In this document: in pieces, positions 54,512 through 63,899 of the stretch | Layout: every line of letters begins with the position of its first letter | Position numbering within the stretch: the first letter of the stretch is position 1 | Origin: Planifilum fimeticola | GTDB lineage: Bacteria > Bacillota > Bacilli > Thermoactinomycetales > DSM-44946 | Assembly (NCBI RefSeq): GCF_003001905.1 | Contig: NZ_PVNE01000008.1 | Coordinates: 62,001-126,000 of the forward strand | Direction: 5' to 3' | DNA length: 64,000 nucleotides | The notes under the pieces: generated by a model | Databases searched by the model: none | Told to the model about the DNA's origin: nothing | The model's input: only the letters and a program-made list of their open reading frames with translations | Made by a program: the position numbers and the translations under genes

Positions 54512-55102
54512 GTGCATCAAGTGATTTCCCGAATCGAATCGGAGATGGATCAGATTCGCTCCATGTGCCAACAGCTGGAGCAGGCGGAGCGGTCCAATCA
54601 GCAGTTGGCTCAACAGCTGCAATCATCCGTGATGGATCCCAACCTCCGGACCCAGCTCCAAAACATGGCGCAAAAAGAAGCCTTTAACGCCCAAAAACTG
54701 CAGCAAATCTCCCAGATCGCTTCCCAGGCCCGGCAGGAAGTCAGCCAGCTGAAGCAGCAGGCCTACTCCGTCCACCAACCCCAATTCCAACAGCAGCCTG
54801 TCGCACAAACCGGCTTCCAAGCCTCCTCTCCCCAACCGATTTCCACCCGGTTCCAGCAGCCGGCCGGTTTCCAACCGCAATCCCGGCAACAACCTTCCAG
54901 CACCCAACAGTGGGTACAGCGCCACGCGCAAACCGGCATGTCTCCCAACCAGGCGATGAGCATCCTGCAACAGGGAGTGCCGAAGCAACAGGCAACCCAG
55001 CCCATGCAAACGGTTCCTCCCGTGCAGCCGATGTCCCAGCCTCAACCCGCCCAACAATTCGGAAGCCAATACCGCAGCATGAACCCTTATTACCAGCATT
55101 AA
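54512..55102 (+). CDS. Gln-rich coiled-coil protein
   Basis: This 196-residue protein has no family that I recognise. Residues 1-80 form a heptad-like helical region (ISRIESEMDQIRSMCQQLEQ) rich in Gln, Glu and Met. The rest is low-complexity Gln/Pro/Ser with repeated QPxxF/QQP-like units, such as QPQFQQQP and FQQPAGFQPQ, ending NPYYQH. The composition resembles spore-coat or other structural proteins, which is inference. The GTG at 54512 has GAAGGAGGT upstream. It stands alone between divergent and convergent genes and ends at a strong terminator. Confidence 0.75.
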   Translation: MHQVISRIESEMDQIRSMCQQLEQAERSNQQLAQQLQSSVMDPNLRTQLQNMAQKEAFNAQKLQQISQIASQARQEVSQLKQQAYSVHQPQFQQQPVAQTGFQASSPQPISTRFQQPAGFQPQSRQQPSSTQQWVQRHAQTGMSPNQAMSILQQGVPKQQATQPMQTVPPVQPMSQPQPAQQFGSQYRSMNPYYQH

Positions 55103-55137
55103 ACAAAAGGGGCCCGGTGCCGGGTCCCTTTTGTTTT
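55101..55137. terminator. bidirectional terminator between the Gln-rich gene and gltX
   Basis: AAACAAAAGGGGCCCGG pairs with 55121-55137 (one mismatch/wobble) around a TG turn. T/A-rich arm ends serve both convergent genes. Confidence 0.9.
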
Positions 55138-55150
55138 CAGGGAGTCGCCT

Positions 55151-56620
55151 TTATGCATTCAAAAATTGCTCCATCACCTGTTCGATGCGGCGGATAACCT
55201 TCTCCCTGCCCAACAGGGAAAGGGTTTGATTCAGGTCCGGGCCGTGGGTTTGTCCCGTGACGGCCGCCCGGATCGGCATGAACAACTGCTTTCCTCTGTA
55301 GCCTGTTTCCTTTTGGATTCCCTTCAGCATCTTCTTGATGTTCGCCGGCTGGAATTCCGCATCCTCCGCCTCCGCCGCCTTCGCCCGGAAAGCGGTCAGC
55401 ACGGCGGGGACGGAGGGTTGATTCAGCACTTCCCTGGCTTCCTCATCGTGGCGGACATCATCCCGGAAGAACAGCTCCGCCTGACGGGGCAGCTCCTCAA
55501 GGTGGGAAAGGGACGGCTGGTAGAGGGCCACCAGTTGTTCCGTCCACTCGCGGTCCGGCTCATCGATTCCGTAGTGCTCCTGCAAATAGGGAAGCGCCAT
55601 ATCCGTCAGGGTTTTGACATCCAGCTTCTTGATGTATTCCCCGTTCATCCATTTCAGTTTTTCGGGGTCGAAAATCGCTCCCGCCTTGCTCACTCGTTCG
55701 AAGGAAAAGAGGCGGATCAGCTCGTCCATGGAGAAGATCTCCTGTTCGGCGTATTCCCCCGGCGGAGACCATCCCAGAAGAGCCAGGTAATTGTTGATCG
55801 CTTCGGGCAGGTACCCCGATTCGCGATACTGCTCGATAAATTGCATGACGGTCTCATCCCGCTTGGACAGCTTCTTCCCGCTTTCGTTCAAAATCAGCGG
55901 AAGATGTCCGAACTCGGGAGGATTCCAGCCAAAGGCTTCATAAAGGAGCAGCTGGGCGGGAGTGTTGGAAAGATGCTCTTCCCCGCGAATGACGTGGGTG
56001 ATTTTCATCAGGGCGTCGTCGATGGTGACGGCCAGGTTGTACAAGGGCACCCCGTTGGATTTGACGATGACAAAATCGCCCATGTCCTTGGTATGGAAGC
56101 GGACCTCGCCCCGGATCAGATCCCGGAAGACGATCTCCCGGTCTTCCGGTACCCGGAACCGGATGGTTCTGGGGCGGCCTTCCCGCTCATACCGGTTTCG
56201 GGTTTCCTCGTCCAGGCGGGCGCATTTCCCCGAATAACGATAAACCTTGCCCCGGGCGTTCGCCTCCTGCCTCTCCCTGTCCAGTTCTTCCTTGGTGCAG
56301 TAGCAGTAGTAGGCCTTGCCTTCCTCCAACAGGCGATCAATATACCGCCGATAAATATCCAGTCGCTCCATGCACGTGTAGGGGCCGAACTCCCCGCCGA
56401 CATCCGGCCCTTCATCCCACTCCAGCCCCAGCCACTTGAACCCGTCGATAAATCCTTCCACCGCATCGGCCCGGTTGCGGCTGGTGTCGGTATCCTCGAT
56501 CCGGAGGATGTACTTCCCGCCGTGCTTACGGGCAAACAGAAAATTGAACAGTGCCGTCCTCGCGCTGCCGATATGTAAATGTCCCGTGGGACTGGGGGCA
56601 AACCGTACCCTTACCGTCAT
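55151..56620 (-). CDS. gltX: glutamyl-tRNA synthetase
   Basis: This class I synthetase charges tRNA-Glu (and in most Firmicutes also tRNA-Gln for later amidation). MTVRVRFAPSPTGHLHIGSARTALFN (in pieces) carries the HIGH motif, and KKLSKRD is the KMSKS equivalent. The 489-residue length is normal. The ATG at 56620 fits the family start; an upstream frame of 34 codons has no similarity. Unlike in B. subtilis, it is not next to cysE/cysS. Its leader contains a 10-base inverted repeat (56702-56711 with 56728-56737). Confidence 0.97.
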   Translation of the reverse strand: MTVRVRFAPSPTGHLHIGSARTALFNFLFARKHGGKYILRIEDTDTSRNRADAVEGFIDGFKWLGLEWDEGPDVGGEFGPYTCMERLDIYRRYIDRLLEEGKAYYCYCTKEELDRERQEANARGKVYRYSGKCARLDEETRNRYEREGRPRTIRFRVPEDREIVFRDLIRGEVRFHTKDMGDFVIVKSNGVPLYNLAVTIDDALMKITHVIRGEEHLSNTPAQLLLYEAFGWNPPEFGHLPLILNESGKKLSKRDETVMQFIEQYRESGYLPEAINNYLALLGWSPPGEYAEQEIFSMDELIRLFSFERVSKAGAIFDPEKLKWMNGEYIKKLDVKTLTDMALPYLQEHYGIDEPDREWTEQLVALYQPSLSHLEELPRQAELFFRDDVRHDEEAREVLNQPSVPAVLTAFRAKAAEAEDAEFQPANIKKMLKGIQKETGYRGKQLFMPIRAAVTGQTHGPDLNQTLSLLGREKVIRRIEQVMEQFLNA

Positions 56621-56911
56621 CTGCCACACCTCATTTCCGTAAAAATGCTCGCCGGCACCCGAACACAGGCGAAAACCACTCGCTCCCGACAAGGGGCGGA
56701 AGGGTGTGCCGCGGCCCCTCACCCTGACGGCACACCCATCCTCCAGTCAACTCTCTTCCATTATTCTCTCCTCGTAATGTCCGGGAATACCGGGCGACCG
56801 CTTGCCGCGCCCTGAACGGACGTCTCCAGTATATCCGGCGAAGGGGTTCCTTTCAAGGGGCGAAGGAGGAAGGGGCATCCTCACCCCCTTCCCGCCCGCA
56901 TGCGATGCCCG
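56621..56911. other. region between gltX and comEA
   Basis: No gene is supported. GGGTGTGCCG at 56702-56711 is the exact inverted complement of 56728-56737, a 10-base stem with a 16-base loop lying 80 bases before the gltX start, without a T-run. No T-box core or specifier is present. Confidence 0.5.
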
Positions 56912-57550
56912 TCAATGCACCGCGATCTGATCCGCAAACTTCTCCAGGGTTTTTTCACCGATCCCGGGAACCTTGAGCAGGTCGCGGACGTCGGTGAAGG
57001 GGCCGTGCTCCTCCCGATAGCGAAGAATCGCCTCGGCCTTGGAGGGGCCGATCCCATCGAGCGTCTCCAGTTCGGCGGCGGAGGCGGTGTTGATGTTGAT
57101 TTTCCCCGGACCGGCTCCCGCCTGCCCGCTTCCCGAAGCGCCGGTATCCAGAAAATCAGGCATCTTCTCCCCGCGGCGGGGGATATAGACCACCATTCCG
57201 TCAGCAAGGGGTTGGGCCAGGTTGACCCGGTCCAAATCCGCCTGTTTCCCCGCTCCGCCCGCCTTGTCCAGGGCATCCCGAACCCGGGACCCGGGGGGAA
57301 GCTGGTACACGCCCGGCCGATCCACCGCCCCCTTCACATCGACGACCACATCCTCCTCCTTCTCCGTTTCCGCGGAGGCCTCGGCGGAACGGGCCGCCCG
57401 GTCCGGGGTGTAGGCCGCAAGAGGAACCCGGTCCTGCTCTTCCTCTTCCCCGCCCAGCCAATCCGCGGCGACGACGCCCGCCAAGGCGACGGCCAAAAGG
57501 ACGGCCAACACGGCCAACTTCTTCTCCCGGGGCGTCCAAAGGTCGTCCAT
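56912..57550 (-). CDS. comEA: competence protein ComEA (DNA receptor)
   Basis: ComEA binds double-stranded DNA outside the membrane and feeds it to ComEC. The 212-residue protein has an N-terminal membrane anchor (LAVLAVLLAVALAGVVAA), an acidic linker, an SLBB domain (VVVDVKGAVDRPGVYQL) and a C-terminal double helix-hairpin-helix with KININTASAAELETLDGIGPSKA and LLKVPGIGEKTLEKF. The ATG at 57550 follows GGGAGGG. It is divergent from comER as in B. subtilis. comEB and comEC do not follow. Confidence 0.94.
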   Translation of the reverse strand: MDDLWTPREKKLAVLAVLLAVALAGVVAADWLGGEEEEQDRVPLAAYTPDRAARSAEASAETEKEEDVVVDVKGAVDRPGVYQLPPGSRVRDALDKAGGAGKQADLDRVNLAQPLADGMVVYIPRRGEKMPDFLDTGASGSGQAGAGPGKININTASAAELETLDGIGPSKAEAILRYREEHGPFTDVRDLLKVPGIGEKTLEKFADQIAVH

Positions 57551-57759
57551 TTGAGCACCCTCCCACACTGCAAGCTTCAGGTGGCTTTATCGCACCGCGG
57601 AACGGCCGCCCGCCCCCTGCCCCGCAGGTCGTCCACCTCAGGGGTCTTCCCATCCGCTTCATAACCCCCCCCGCCCGCCGCGTACCTTTATAAAAAGCAA
57701 AAGGCCGGTCCGGCAGGCGAGTCCGGCCCGGCTCCCGCGACGAAAAGGGGGAAGGGGCG

Positions 57760-58602
57760 ATGAGCAAGTTGGTCGGTTTTATCGGCACGGGAAGCATGGG
57801 ACGAACCCTGGTGGAAGCGTTGATTCGCTCCGAGGCGCTCCGGCCGTCGGAAATACTGATTAGCAACCGGACTCGAAGCAAGGCGCAGGCGCTGGCCGAG
57901 TCCCATCCCGGAATTCGAATCGCCGAAAGCAATGCCGAACTGGTCCGGGAAGCGGACTGGGTGTTCCTGTGCATCAAACCCCGCGATTATCGGGAAGTGC
58001 TGGATGAGATCGGCATATGGGCCGGAAAAGACCAAATGATGATTTCCATTACCAGTCCGGTAATGATCCGCGATCTGGAAGCGGTCCTGCCCTCCAAAAT
58101 CGCCAAGATCATTCCGAGCATCACCCACGCGGTGCTGGACGGAACCTGCCTCTTCATCCCCGGCAGCCGTCTCACCCTTCAGGATCGGGAGGAATTGCTC
58201 CGCCTCCTTTCGGCGATCGGAACGCCCCTGGAAATCGACGAGCGACACTGCCGGGTGGCCTCTGACCTGGCCAGCTGCGGGCCGGCGTTTTTGGCCCACT
58301 TCCTGGAGCAACTGGCCCGCACCGCGGGGGAAGTGACCGGCCTTCCCCGGGAGACGGCCATTCCGCTGGTCATCCAGATGGCCCGGGGGACCGCCCGGAT
58401 GCTGACCGAAGGCGGTTTCTCCCTGGAGAGCCTGCAGGAACGGGTGGCCGTTCCCGGAGGAATTACCCAGGAGGGACTCAACCTGCTGGAGCGGGAATTT
58501 GATCCGGTGCTGAACCGTCTGTTCCGCCTCACCCACGCCAAATTTGCGGAGGACGTCGAAAAGGTGCGACAATCCCTGCACGAGGCGGAAAGCAAGGGGT
58601 GA
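57760..58602 (+). CDS. comER: ComER, pyrroline-5-carboxylate reductase-like protein
   Basis: This 280-residue protein resembles pyrroline-5-carboxylate reductase (ProC): GFIGTGSMGRTLVEAL is the NAD(P) binding loop and CIKPRDYREVL and TSPVMIRDLE are family motifs. The C-terminal GITQEGLNLLE departs from ProC's usual PGGTT-x-GL. Divergent placement next to comEA identifies it as ComER. Its role is uncertain; in bacilli it has been linked to biofilm formation and sporulation. The ATG at 57760 follows GGGGGAAGGGG. Confidence 0.87.
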   Translation: MSKLVGFIGTGSMGRTLVEALIRSEALRPSEILISNRTRSKAQALAESHPGIRIAESNAELVREADWVFLCIKPRDYREVLDEIGIWAGKDQMMISITSPVMIRDLEAVLPSKIAKIIPSITHAVLDGTCLFIPGSRLTLQDREELLRLLSAIGTPLEIDERHCRVASDLASCGPAFLAHFLEQLARTAGEVTGLPRETAIPLVIQMARGTARMLTEGGFSLESLQERVAVPGGITQEGLNLLEREFDPVLNRLFRLTHAKFAEDVEKVRQSLHEAESKG

Positions 58603-58673
58603 AAAGGCGGTCCGTTGTCCGCGGAACGCACGTTCAGTATACCGCAAATCCCCTTATATTTCCAGAAGGCCCA

Positions 58674-59738
58674 TCAAGAGTCGGAAACGGGCGGATCTCC
58701 CACGCACAGCAGCCGGTCCGTTCCCTTCAACCGGTCGACGGTGGCGATCCCGGCGCCAAACATGGCGATTTTGCACTCCAACTCGATCCGCTCCATCTGC
58801 CGGATGATCGACTCCGGATCACAGGTGGCGGCGGAGGGCAACAGAGAGCGGCCGAATCCGGCCAGGTCGGCACCGAGGGCGATCGATTTGGCCGCGTCAA
58901 CTCCGGTTTTGAGGCCGCCGCTGGCGATCAAACAGACCTGCGGCACGTGTCGGCGCACATCCCGCACGCAATCCGCGGTGGGAAGCCCCCAATCGGCGAA
59001 GGCCTCCGCCGCCGTCGCCAGCAGGGGATCCTTCGCGCGGTATTTCTCCACCTGAATCCAGGAGGTTCCTCCGGCCCCGGCCACATCCACAAACTGAACC
59101 CCGGCATCAAACAGCCTTCGGGCGAGCCGCCCGTGAATGCCGAAGCCCACCTCCTTGACACCGACGGGCACTTCCAGAGCCCGGCACACCTCCTCGATCT
59201 TCCGGAGCAGGTTTCCGAACCGGGTGTTTCCCTCGGGCTGAAACACCTCCTGCATGGCGTTCAGGTGGAGGACCAGGCCGTCGGCCCCCGTCAATTCCAC
59301 GGCCCTGAGGCATTGATCGGGGCCATAACCGTAATTGAGCTGGACCGCCCCCAGGTTGGCCAAGAGGGGGATGTCCGGAGCGACGGAGCGCACCTGGAAG
59401 GTGGCCGCCGTCTCCGGATGTTCGATCGCCATTCGGACGGATCCGAGGCCCATCGCCCAGCCCCGCTTCTGGGCGGCCTCCGCCAGGGCCGCATTGATCC
59501 GCCCCGCCTGTTCCGTCCCTCCGGTCATGGAACTGATCAGAAAGGGCGCCTTCAAGGGTCGACCCAAAAAGGAGGTGGCGAGGGAAACCCGGGAAAAATC
59601 GATCTCCGGCAACGCCTCGTGCCGAAAACGGTATCGCTCCATGCCGGTGGTGATCCCCCGGCCCGTCACCTCCCGGGTCAGCGCGATCTGGATGTGATCC
59701 GCCTTTCGCTTTTGAATCGGGCTCTCTTCCGTCATCAT
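58674..59738 (-). CDS. fni: type 2 isopentenyl-diphosphate delta-isomerase
   Basis: This FMN-dependent enzyme interconverts IPP and DMAPP. The 354-residue protein has RKADHIQIAL at the N-terminus, the LISSMTGG segment, the GVKEVGFGI segment, IASGGLKTG and ALGADLAGFGRSLL for FMN binding. Type 2 isomerases are common in Gram-positive bacteria and differ from Nudix-type Idi. The ATG at 59738 overlaps the stop of the RsuA-family gene (ATGA), indicating translational coupling. Confidence 0.94.
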   Translation of the reverse strand: MMTEESPIQKRKADHIQIALTREVTGRGITTGMERYRFRHEALPEIDFSRVSLATSFLGRPLKAPFLISSMTGGTEQAGRINAALAEAAQKRGWAMGLGSVRMAIEHPETAATFQVRSVAPDIPLLANLGAVQLNYGYGPDQCLRAVELTGADGLVLHLNAMQEVFQPEGNTRFGNLLRKIEEVCRALEVPVGVKEVGFGIHGRLARRLFDAGVQFVDVAGAGGTSWIQVEKYRAKDPLLATAAEAFADWGLPTADCVRDVRRHVPQVCLIASGGLKTGVDAAKSIALGADLAGFGRSLLPSAATCDPESIIRQMERIELECKIAMFGAGIATVDRLKGTDRLLCVGDPPVSDS

Positions 59739-60472
59739 CCCGCAATGTCCTTTCCCTTGAGCAGGGCCACTTCTTCCTCCGTCAGCTCCCGGTACTCGCC
59801 CGCCTCCAGGGACGGGTCGAGCCGAAGGGGCCCCATGGCGACGCGTTTCAGGTAAACCACCCGTTTGCCCACCGCTTCAAACATCCGCTTCACCTGATGG
59901 TATTTTCCCTCATAGACGGTCACTTCCGTCTCGGACTCCGGACCGGACGAGCGGATGGAGAGCTCCGCGGGCAGCGTCTGATAACCGTCATCCAGGACGA
60001 CGCCCCGCCGAAAGGCTTCCACGTCCGCTTCGGTCACCTCTCCCCGGACGAGGGCAAAATACCGCTTGGGCACCCGCCGCTTTGGAGAAAGCAGCCGGTG
60101 GGCCGTCTTCCCGTCGTTGGTGAGCAGAAGCAACCCTTCGGTATCCTTGTCCAGCCGTCCCACCGGAAACGGCTCAAACAGGGCGTGTTCCGGTTCGAGG
60201 AGCTGAACCACCGTCTCCGAGCTCCGGTCCGCCGTGGCGGAAACCACCCCGGCGGGCTTGTTCATCATGAGATAGATGAATTCCCGGTATTCGATGTGCA
60301 AACCGTCCACTTCGATTCGGTCCTTTTCCGCAAGCACGTGCATCCCCGGATCCCCGGCCACTTCCCCGTTCACGGTCACCCGACCCGCTTTGACCAGTTT
60401 CCGGATCTCCTTCCGCGTCCCGACGCCCATCCTGCCGAGGAACTTGTCGAGGCGCAACCGTTTGTCCGCCAT
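59735..60472 (-). CDS. RsuA/RluB-family pseudouridine synthase
   Basis: This 245-residue enzyme converts a uridine in rRNA to pseudouridine. It has an N-terminal S4 domain (LRLDKFLGRMGVGTRKEIRKLVKAGRVTVNG, in pieces) and the catalytic motif GRLDKDTEGLLLLTNDG with the essential aspartate. The length is closer to RsuA (16S U516) than to RluB, but the target is not certain. The ATG at 60472 follows AGGCGAG. It overlaps fni by four bases. Confidence 0.88.
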   Translation of the reverse strand: MADKRLRLDKFLGRMGVGTRKEIRKLVKAGRVTVNGEVAGDPGMHVLAEKDRIEVDGLHIEYREFIYLMMNKPAGVVSATADRSSETVVQLLEPEHALFEPFPVGRLDKDTEGLLLLTNDGKTAHRLLSPKRRVPKRYFALVRGEVTEADVEAFRRGVVLDDGYQTLPAELSIRSSGPESETEVTVYEGKYHQVKRMFEAVGKRVVYLKRVAMGPLRLDPSLEAGEYRELTEEEVALLKGKDIAG

Positions 60473-60651
60473 GTTCTCGCCTCCGTGTCTCGTTCAATAC
60501 GCAAATTTTATCCTATCACATCCTCGGGCAAACGCAAAAAAGGGGCCGGAGATACAACCGTTGCGCGGCCGGCGGGAAATGCAGAGGTTTCGCGGCAAAC
60601 GGCAATCGGGACGCATCCCCCCTGCCCGTGTTAAGACATTCCGACCGAAAA

Positions 60652-60682
60652 GAAAGGGGGCGGTTATACCGCCCCCCTTTCG
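60652..60682 (-). terminator. intrinsic terminator after leuS
   Basis: AAAGGGGG(C)GGT pairs with ACCGCCCCCTTT on the minus strand and is followed by CTTTTC. It lies directly after the leuS stop at 60689. Confidence 0.85.
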
Positions 60683-60688
60683 GTCGCC

Positions 60689-63148
60689 TCAGTTGGCGAC
60701 GATGTTGATCAGCTTCTTGGGAACCACGATCACCTTTCGCACCGTTTTGCCGGACAGGTGGTTTTTGATGCGTTCCTGATTGAGAGCCAACTGCTCCACC
60801 GTTTCCCGATCCGCCTCGGCGGGCACGACCAGTTTGTCCCGTACCCTGCCGTTGATCTGAACGGCCATCTCCACCTCTTCCTCCACCAGCATCTCCGGAT
60901 CGTAGGCGGGCCAGGGCTGTTCGTGAACGCTGGCCTCGTGCCCCATGACGTGCCACAATTCCTCCGACAGATGGGGAGCAAAGGGAGCCAGCAGGATCAC
61001 GACCGTCTCCAGGGCATCGGCCAAGGTTCCCCGGTCAGCGTCCTCCGGATATTCGCTGATCGCGTTGAACAGCTCCATAATCGCGCTGATCGCCGTGTTG
61101 AAATGGTACCGCTCCCCGACATCCTCCGTCACCTTTTTGATGGTGCGGTGAATCCGGCGATGCAGATCCCGGGCGGGTCCCTTTTCGGGCCGGGCATCGG
61201 GCCGGTTGCGGAACAGCTCCTCGTGTCCCGTCACCGACCGGAAGACCCGCCCCAGGAAGCGGTAGCACCCTTCTACGCCGGAATCGCTCCACTCCAGATC
61301 CCTCTCCGGCGGAGCGGCGAACAGGATAAACAGGCGGGCGGTGTCCGCTCCGTACCTTTCGATGATGTCCAGCGGGCTGACGGTATTCCCCTTCGACTTG
61401 GACATCTTCGCCCCGTCCCTCAACACCATGCCCTGGGTCAACAGGCTGGTGAAGGGCTCGTCGACGTGAACCAGGCCCGCATCGTACAGCACCTTGGTGA
61501 AGAAGCGGGAGTAAAGGAGATGGAGCACGGCGTGCTCGATTCCCCCGATGTATTCGTCGACCGGCAGCCATTCCCGGATCCGCTCCGGATCGAAGGGAAG
61601 GCGATCGTTCTTGGGATCGGCGTACCGGAGGAAATACCAGGAGGAATCGATGAAGGTGTCCATCGTGTCCGTCTCCCGCCGCGCAGGTCCTCCGCAGGAG
61701 GGGCAGGCGGTCCGGACGAAGGACTCCGAAGTGGTGAGCGGGTTCCGTTTGCCGTCGAAGACCACGTCCTCCGGAAGCAGCACCGGCAATTCTTCCTTCG
61801 GTACCGGCACCGTTCCGCAGCTGTCGCAGTAGACGACGGGAATGGGGCATCCCCAGTACCGCTGACGGGAGATCAGCCAGTCGCGAAGCCGGTAAGTGAC
61901 CGCCGGGCCCCCGAGTCCCTTTTCGGCCAGATGCTCGGAGATGGCACGGATCGCCTCCCGGTTGTCCATGCCGTCGAAGGGACCGGAATCGGCCAACACG
62001 CCCTCACCGGTATAGGCCTCGGCAAGGGGCTCTTCCAACTCCCCGTCCCGGGGACGGATCACCCGGCGGATCGGCAGGCCGTATTTTTTGGCGAACTGAA
62101 AATCCCGTTCGTCGTGGGCCGGAACACCCATCACCGCGCCCGTCCCGTAATCCATCAACACGTAGTTGGCGATCCAGACGGGAACCTCTTCGCCGGTCAA
62201 GGGATGCCGGGCCACCGCTCCGGTGTCCATGCCCACCTTTTCCGCGTCGGCGGCGGTCCGCTGAATTTCGCTCTCTTTCCGCATCCGCTCGATGAACGCC
62301 CTGATCTCCCCTTCCTTCTCCTTCCCGGCGATCAGGCGGTCCACCAGGGGGTGTTCCGGCGCCAGCACCAGGTACGTCACCCCGTACAGGGTGTCGGGGC
62401 GGGTGGTGAAGACTGTGACCTGCTCATCGTCCAGCTCCGGAAGGGTGAAGGTCACTTTCGCCCCCTCGCTGCGCCCGATCCAGTTGCGCTGCATCGTCTT
62501 CACCCGTTCGGGCCAGCGGGGCAGGCGGTCCAGCCCCTCCAGCAACCGGTCGGCGTAATCGGTGATCTTAAGGAACCATTGCTCCAGCTCCTTCTTGGTC
62601 ACCTCCGCGTCGCACCGCCAGCACTTGCCGTTCTCCACCTGTTCGTTGGCCAGAACGGTCGCGCAGTCGGGACACCAGTTGACCGGCGCCTTTTTCCGGT
62701 AGGCCAATCCCCGCTCGTAGAAAAGGAGGAACAGCCACTGGGTGAACCGGTAGTAGTCGGGGAGGCAGGTCGCCACATAGCGGTCCCAGTCGTAGGAGAT
62801 TCCGAGCCGCTCCTGCTCCTCCCGGAACTTCTTCATGTTGTTGAGGGTCCAATCCCGGGGATTCACCCCCCGCTTGATGGCCGCGTTCTCCGCCGGCAAG
62901 CCGAAGGCGTCCACGCCCATCGGATGCAGCACCCGGAAGCCGTTCATCCGTTTGAACCGGGCGATCACATCCCCGATGGAATACACCCTCACATGCCCCA
63001 TGTGCATCCCTTCGCCCGACGGATAGGGAAACTGCTCCAGGGTATAAAACTTGGTCTTTCCGACGTCCGGATCGGTCCGGTGAACTCCCGTCTCGTCCCA
63101 GACCCGTTGCCATTTCGATTCGATTTCCCTCGCTTGATACGCTCGCAT
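60689..63148 (-). CDS. leuS: leucyl-tRNA synthetase
   Basis: LeuRS charges tRNA-Leu and edits mischarged products. The HIGH motif appears as HMGHVR and the KMSKS motif as AKMSKSKGN. The CP1 editing domain ([24 protein letters not shown], in pieces) and two CxxC zinc pairs (CPDC, CWRCDA; CDSCG, CPSCG) are visible. I chose the ATG at 63148 (819 residues) with GGAGGAGACG upstream; earlier in-frame codons lie inside the T-box. It is preceded by a leucine T-box. Confidence 0.97.
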   Translation of the reverse strand: MRAYQAREIESKWQRVWDETGVHRTDPDVGKTKFYTLEQFPYPSGEGMHMGHVRVYSIGDVIARFKRMNGFRVLHPMGVDAFGLPAENAAIKRGVNPRDWTLNNMKKFREEQERLGISYDWDRYVATCLPDYYRFTQWLFLLFYERGLAYRKKAPVNWCPDCATVLANEQVENGKCWRCDAEVTKKELEQWFLKITDYADRLLEGLDRLPRWPERVKTMQRNWIGRSEGAKVTFTLPELDDEQVTVFTTRPDTLYGVTYLVLAPEHPLVDRLIAGKEKEGEIRAFIERMRKESEIQRTAADAEKVGMDTGAVARHPLTGEEVPVWIANYVLMDYGTGAVMGVPAHDERDFQFAKKYGLPIRRVIRPRDGELEEPLAEAYTGEGVLADSGPFDGMDNREAIRAISEHLAEKGLGGPAVTYRLRDWLISRQRYWGCPIPVVYCDSCGTVPVPKEELPVLLPEDVVFDGKRNPLTTSESFVRTACPSCGGPARRETDTMDTFIDSSWYFLRYADPKNDRLPFDPERIREWLPVDEYIGGIEHAVLHLLYSRFFTKVLYDAGLVHVDEPFTSLLTQGMVLRDGAKMSKSKGNTVSPLDIIERYGADTARLFILFAAPPERDLEWSDSGVEGCYRFLGRVFRSVTGHEELFRNRPDARPEKGPARDLHRRIHRTIKKVTEDVGERYHFNTAISAIMELFNAISEYPEDADRGTLADALETVVILLAPFAPHLSEELWHVMGHEASVHEQPWPAYDPEMLVEEEVEMAVQINGRVRDKLVVPAEADRETVEQLALNQERIKNHLSGKTVRKVIVVPKKLINIVAN

Positions 63149-63175
63149 TGGCGTCTCCTCCAACACCTGCAAAAA

Positions 63176-63455
63176 TATTGAAACCTCCCGCCCCTGCTGA
63201 AAAACGCTAGGGACGAGAGGTTGATTCACTCCCGCGGTACCACCCTAGTTAGCACCCGCCCGGCGGCGGGCACTCCCTCATTTGCATCCGTTAACGGGGA
63301 TGAAGCGCCGAAATGTACTTTCCTTTCCATTCCGGGGCGATGAGGCGAGTTCATTCGCCCTCCCTGATCGGCTCGCACCTCCCGCCGACTCTCTGCGCAG
63401 AGCGGACGAACTACTACTCCTCATCCTGGCCTGTCAAACCTTTGTCGAAGATTTG
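63176..63455 (-). promoter_or_regulatory. T-box leader (Leu) of leuS
   Basis: The minus-strand leader contains stem I with AGAGAGTCGGCGGGAGGTGCGAGCCGA (in pieces), a specifier region GAA-CTC-GCC with the Leu codon CTC, and the T-box core AGGGTGGTACCGCG (63232-63245). A terminator then pairs AACCTC(T)CG-CCC with GGG-CGGGAGGTT, followed by TCAATATTTTT. Landmarks match class I T-boxes. Confidence 0.96.
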
Positions 63456-63461
63456 GAACTT

Positions 63462-63490
63462 ATTATATGCCACGATTTCGCCCGTGTCAA
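63462..63490 (-). promoter_or_regulatory. promoter of the leuS T-box transcript
   Basis: Minus-strand perfect TTGACA (63485-63490) and perfect TATAAT (63462-63467) with an optimal 17-base spacer. Confidence 0.92.
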
Positions 63491-63557
63491 TGGGTTTTAG
63501 GGCGTCAGGGGCCCTGCACTTCTCATCCTTTCCCGCTTCGGCCCGTCCAATACCTGT

Positions 63558-63899
63558 CTACTGGACACGGACTTGCTGTGCATCGCCCCAAAGCCGCTCC
63601 AAATCGTAGAAATCCCTCTCGTCCTTGTGGAAGACATGCACGACCACGTCGCCGAGATCCAGGAGCACCCACCGCGCTTCCCGGAATCCCTCCACTCCCT
63701 TGATGGGAACACCGGCCTCCTCAAGTTTTTCCTTGACGCCCGTCGCAATCGCCTGCACCTGGGTCTCCGAATTCCCGTGACAGATGACGAAATAGTCGAC
63801 TATCACCGACAACCCGCGAATATCCAGAATGGTGACGCGCTGGGCCTTTTTCTCTTCGGCGGCGTCGGCCGCGAGTCGGGCAATTTCCACCAGGTTCAA
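63558..63899 (-). CDS. rsfS: ribosomal silencing factor RsfS
   Basis: RsfS binds uL14 on the 50S subunit and blocks subunit joining in nutrient-limited cells. The 113-residue protein has the conserved DIRGLSVIVDYFVICHGNSETQVQAIA (in pieces), RWVLLDLGDVVVHVFHKDERDFYDLERLW and normal length. The start is a TTG at 63899 behind AAAGGAGGAATC and overlaps the yqeK stop (TTGA). This is the yqeK-yqeL (rsfS) order of B. subtilis. Confidence 0.95.
   Translation of the reverse strand: MNLVEIARLAADAAEEKKAQRVTILDIRGLSVIVDYFVICHGNSETQVQAIATGVKEKLEEAGVPIKGVEGFREARWVLLDLGDVVVHVFHKDERDFYDLERLWGDAQQVRVQ

Noticed and set aside
56702-56737. T-box in the gltX leader
   Set aside because: An inverted repeat is present, but there is no GGTGGNACCGCG core or specifier region, unlike the trpS and leuS leaders.
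60758-63181. An 807-codon plus-strand open frame opposite leuS
   Set aside because: It is antisense to a certain leuS gene, has no ribosome site and encodes a His/Gln/Gly-rich nonsense protein. Similar frames opposite lepA (13500-15203), the chaperonin gene (9340-11019), comEC/MFS (37455-39623) and the M32 gene (40770-42425) were rejected for the same reason.
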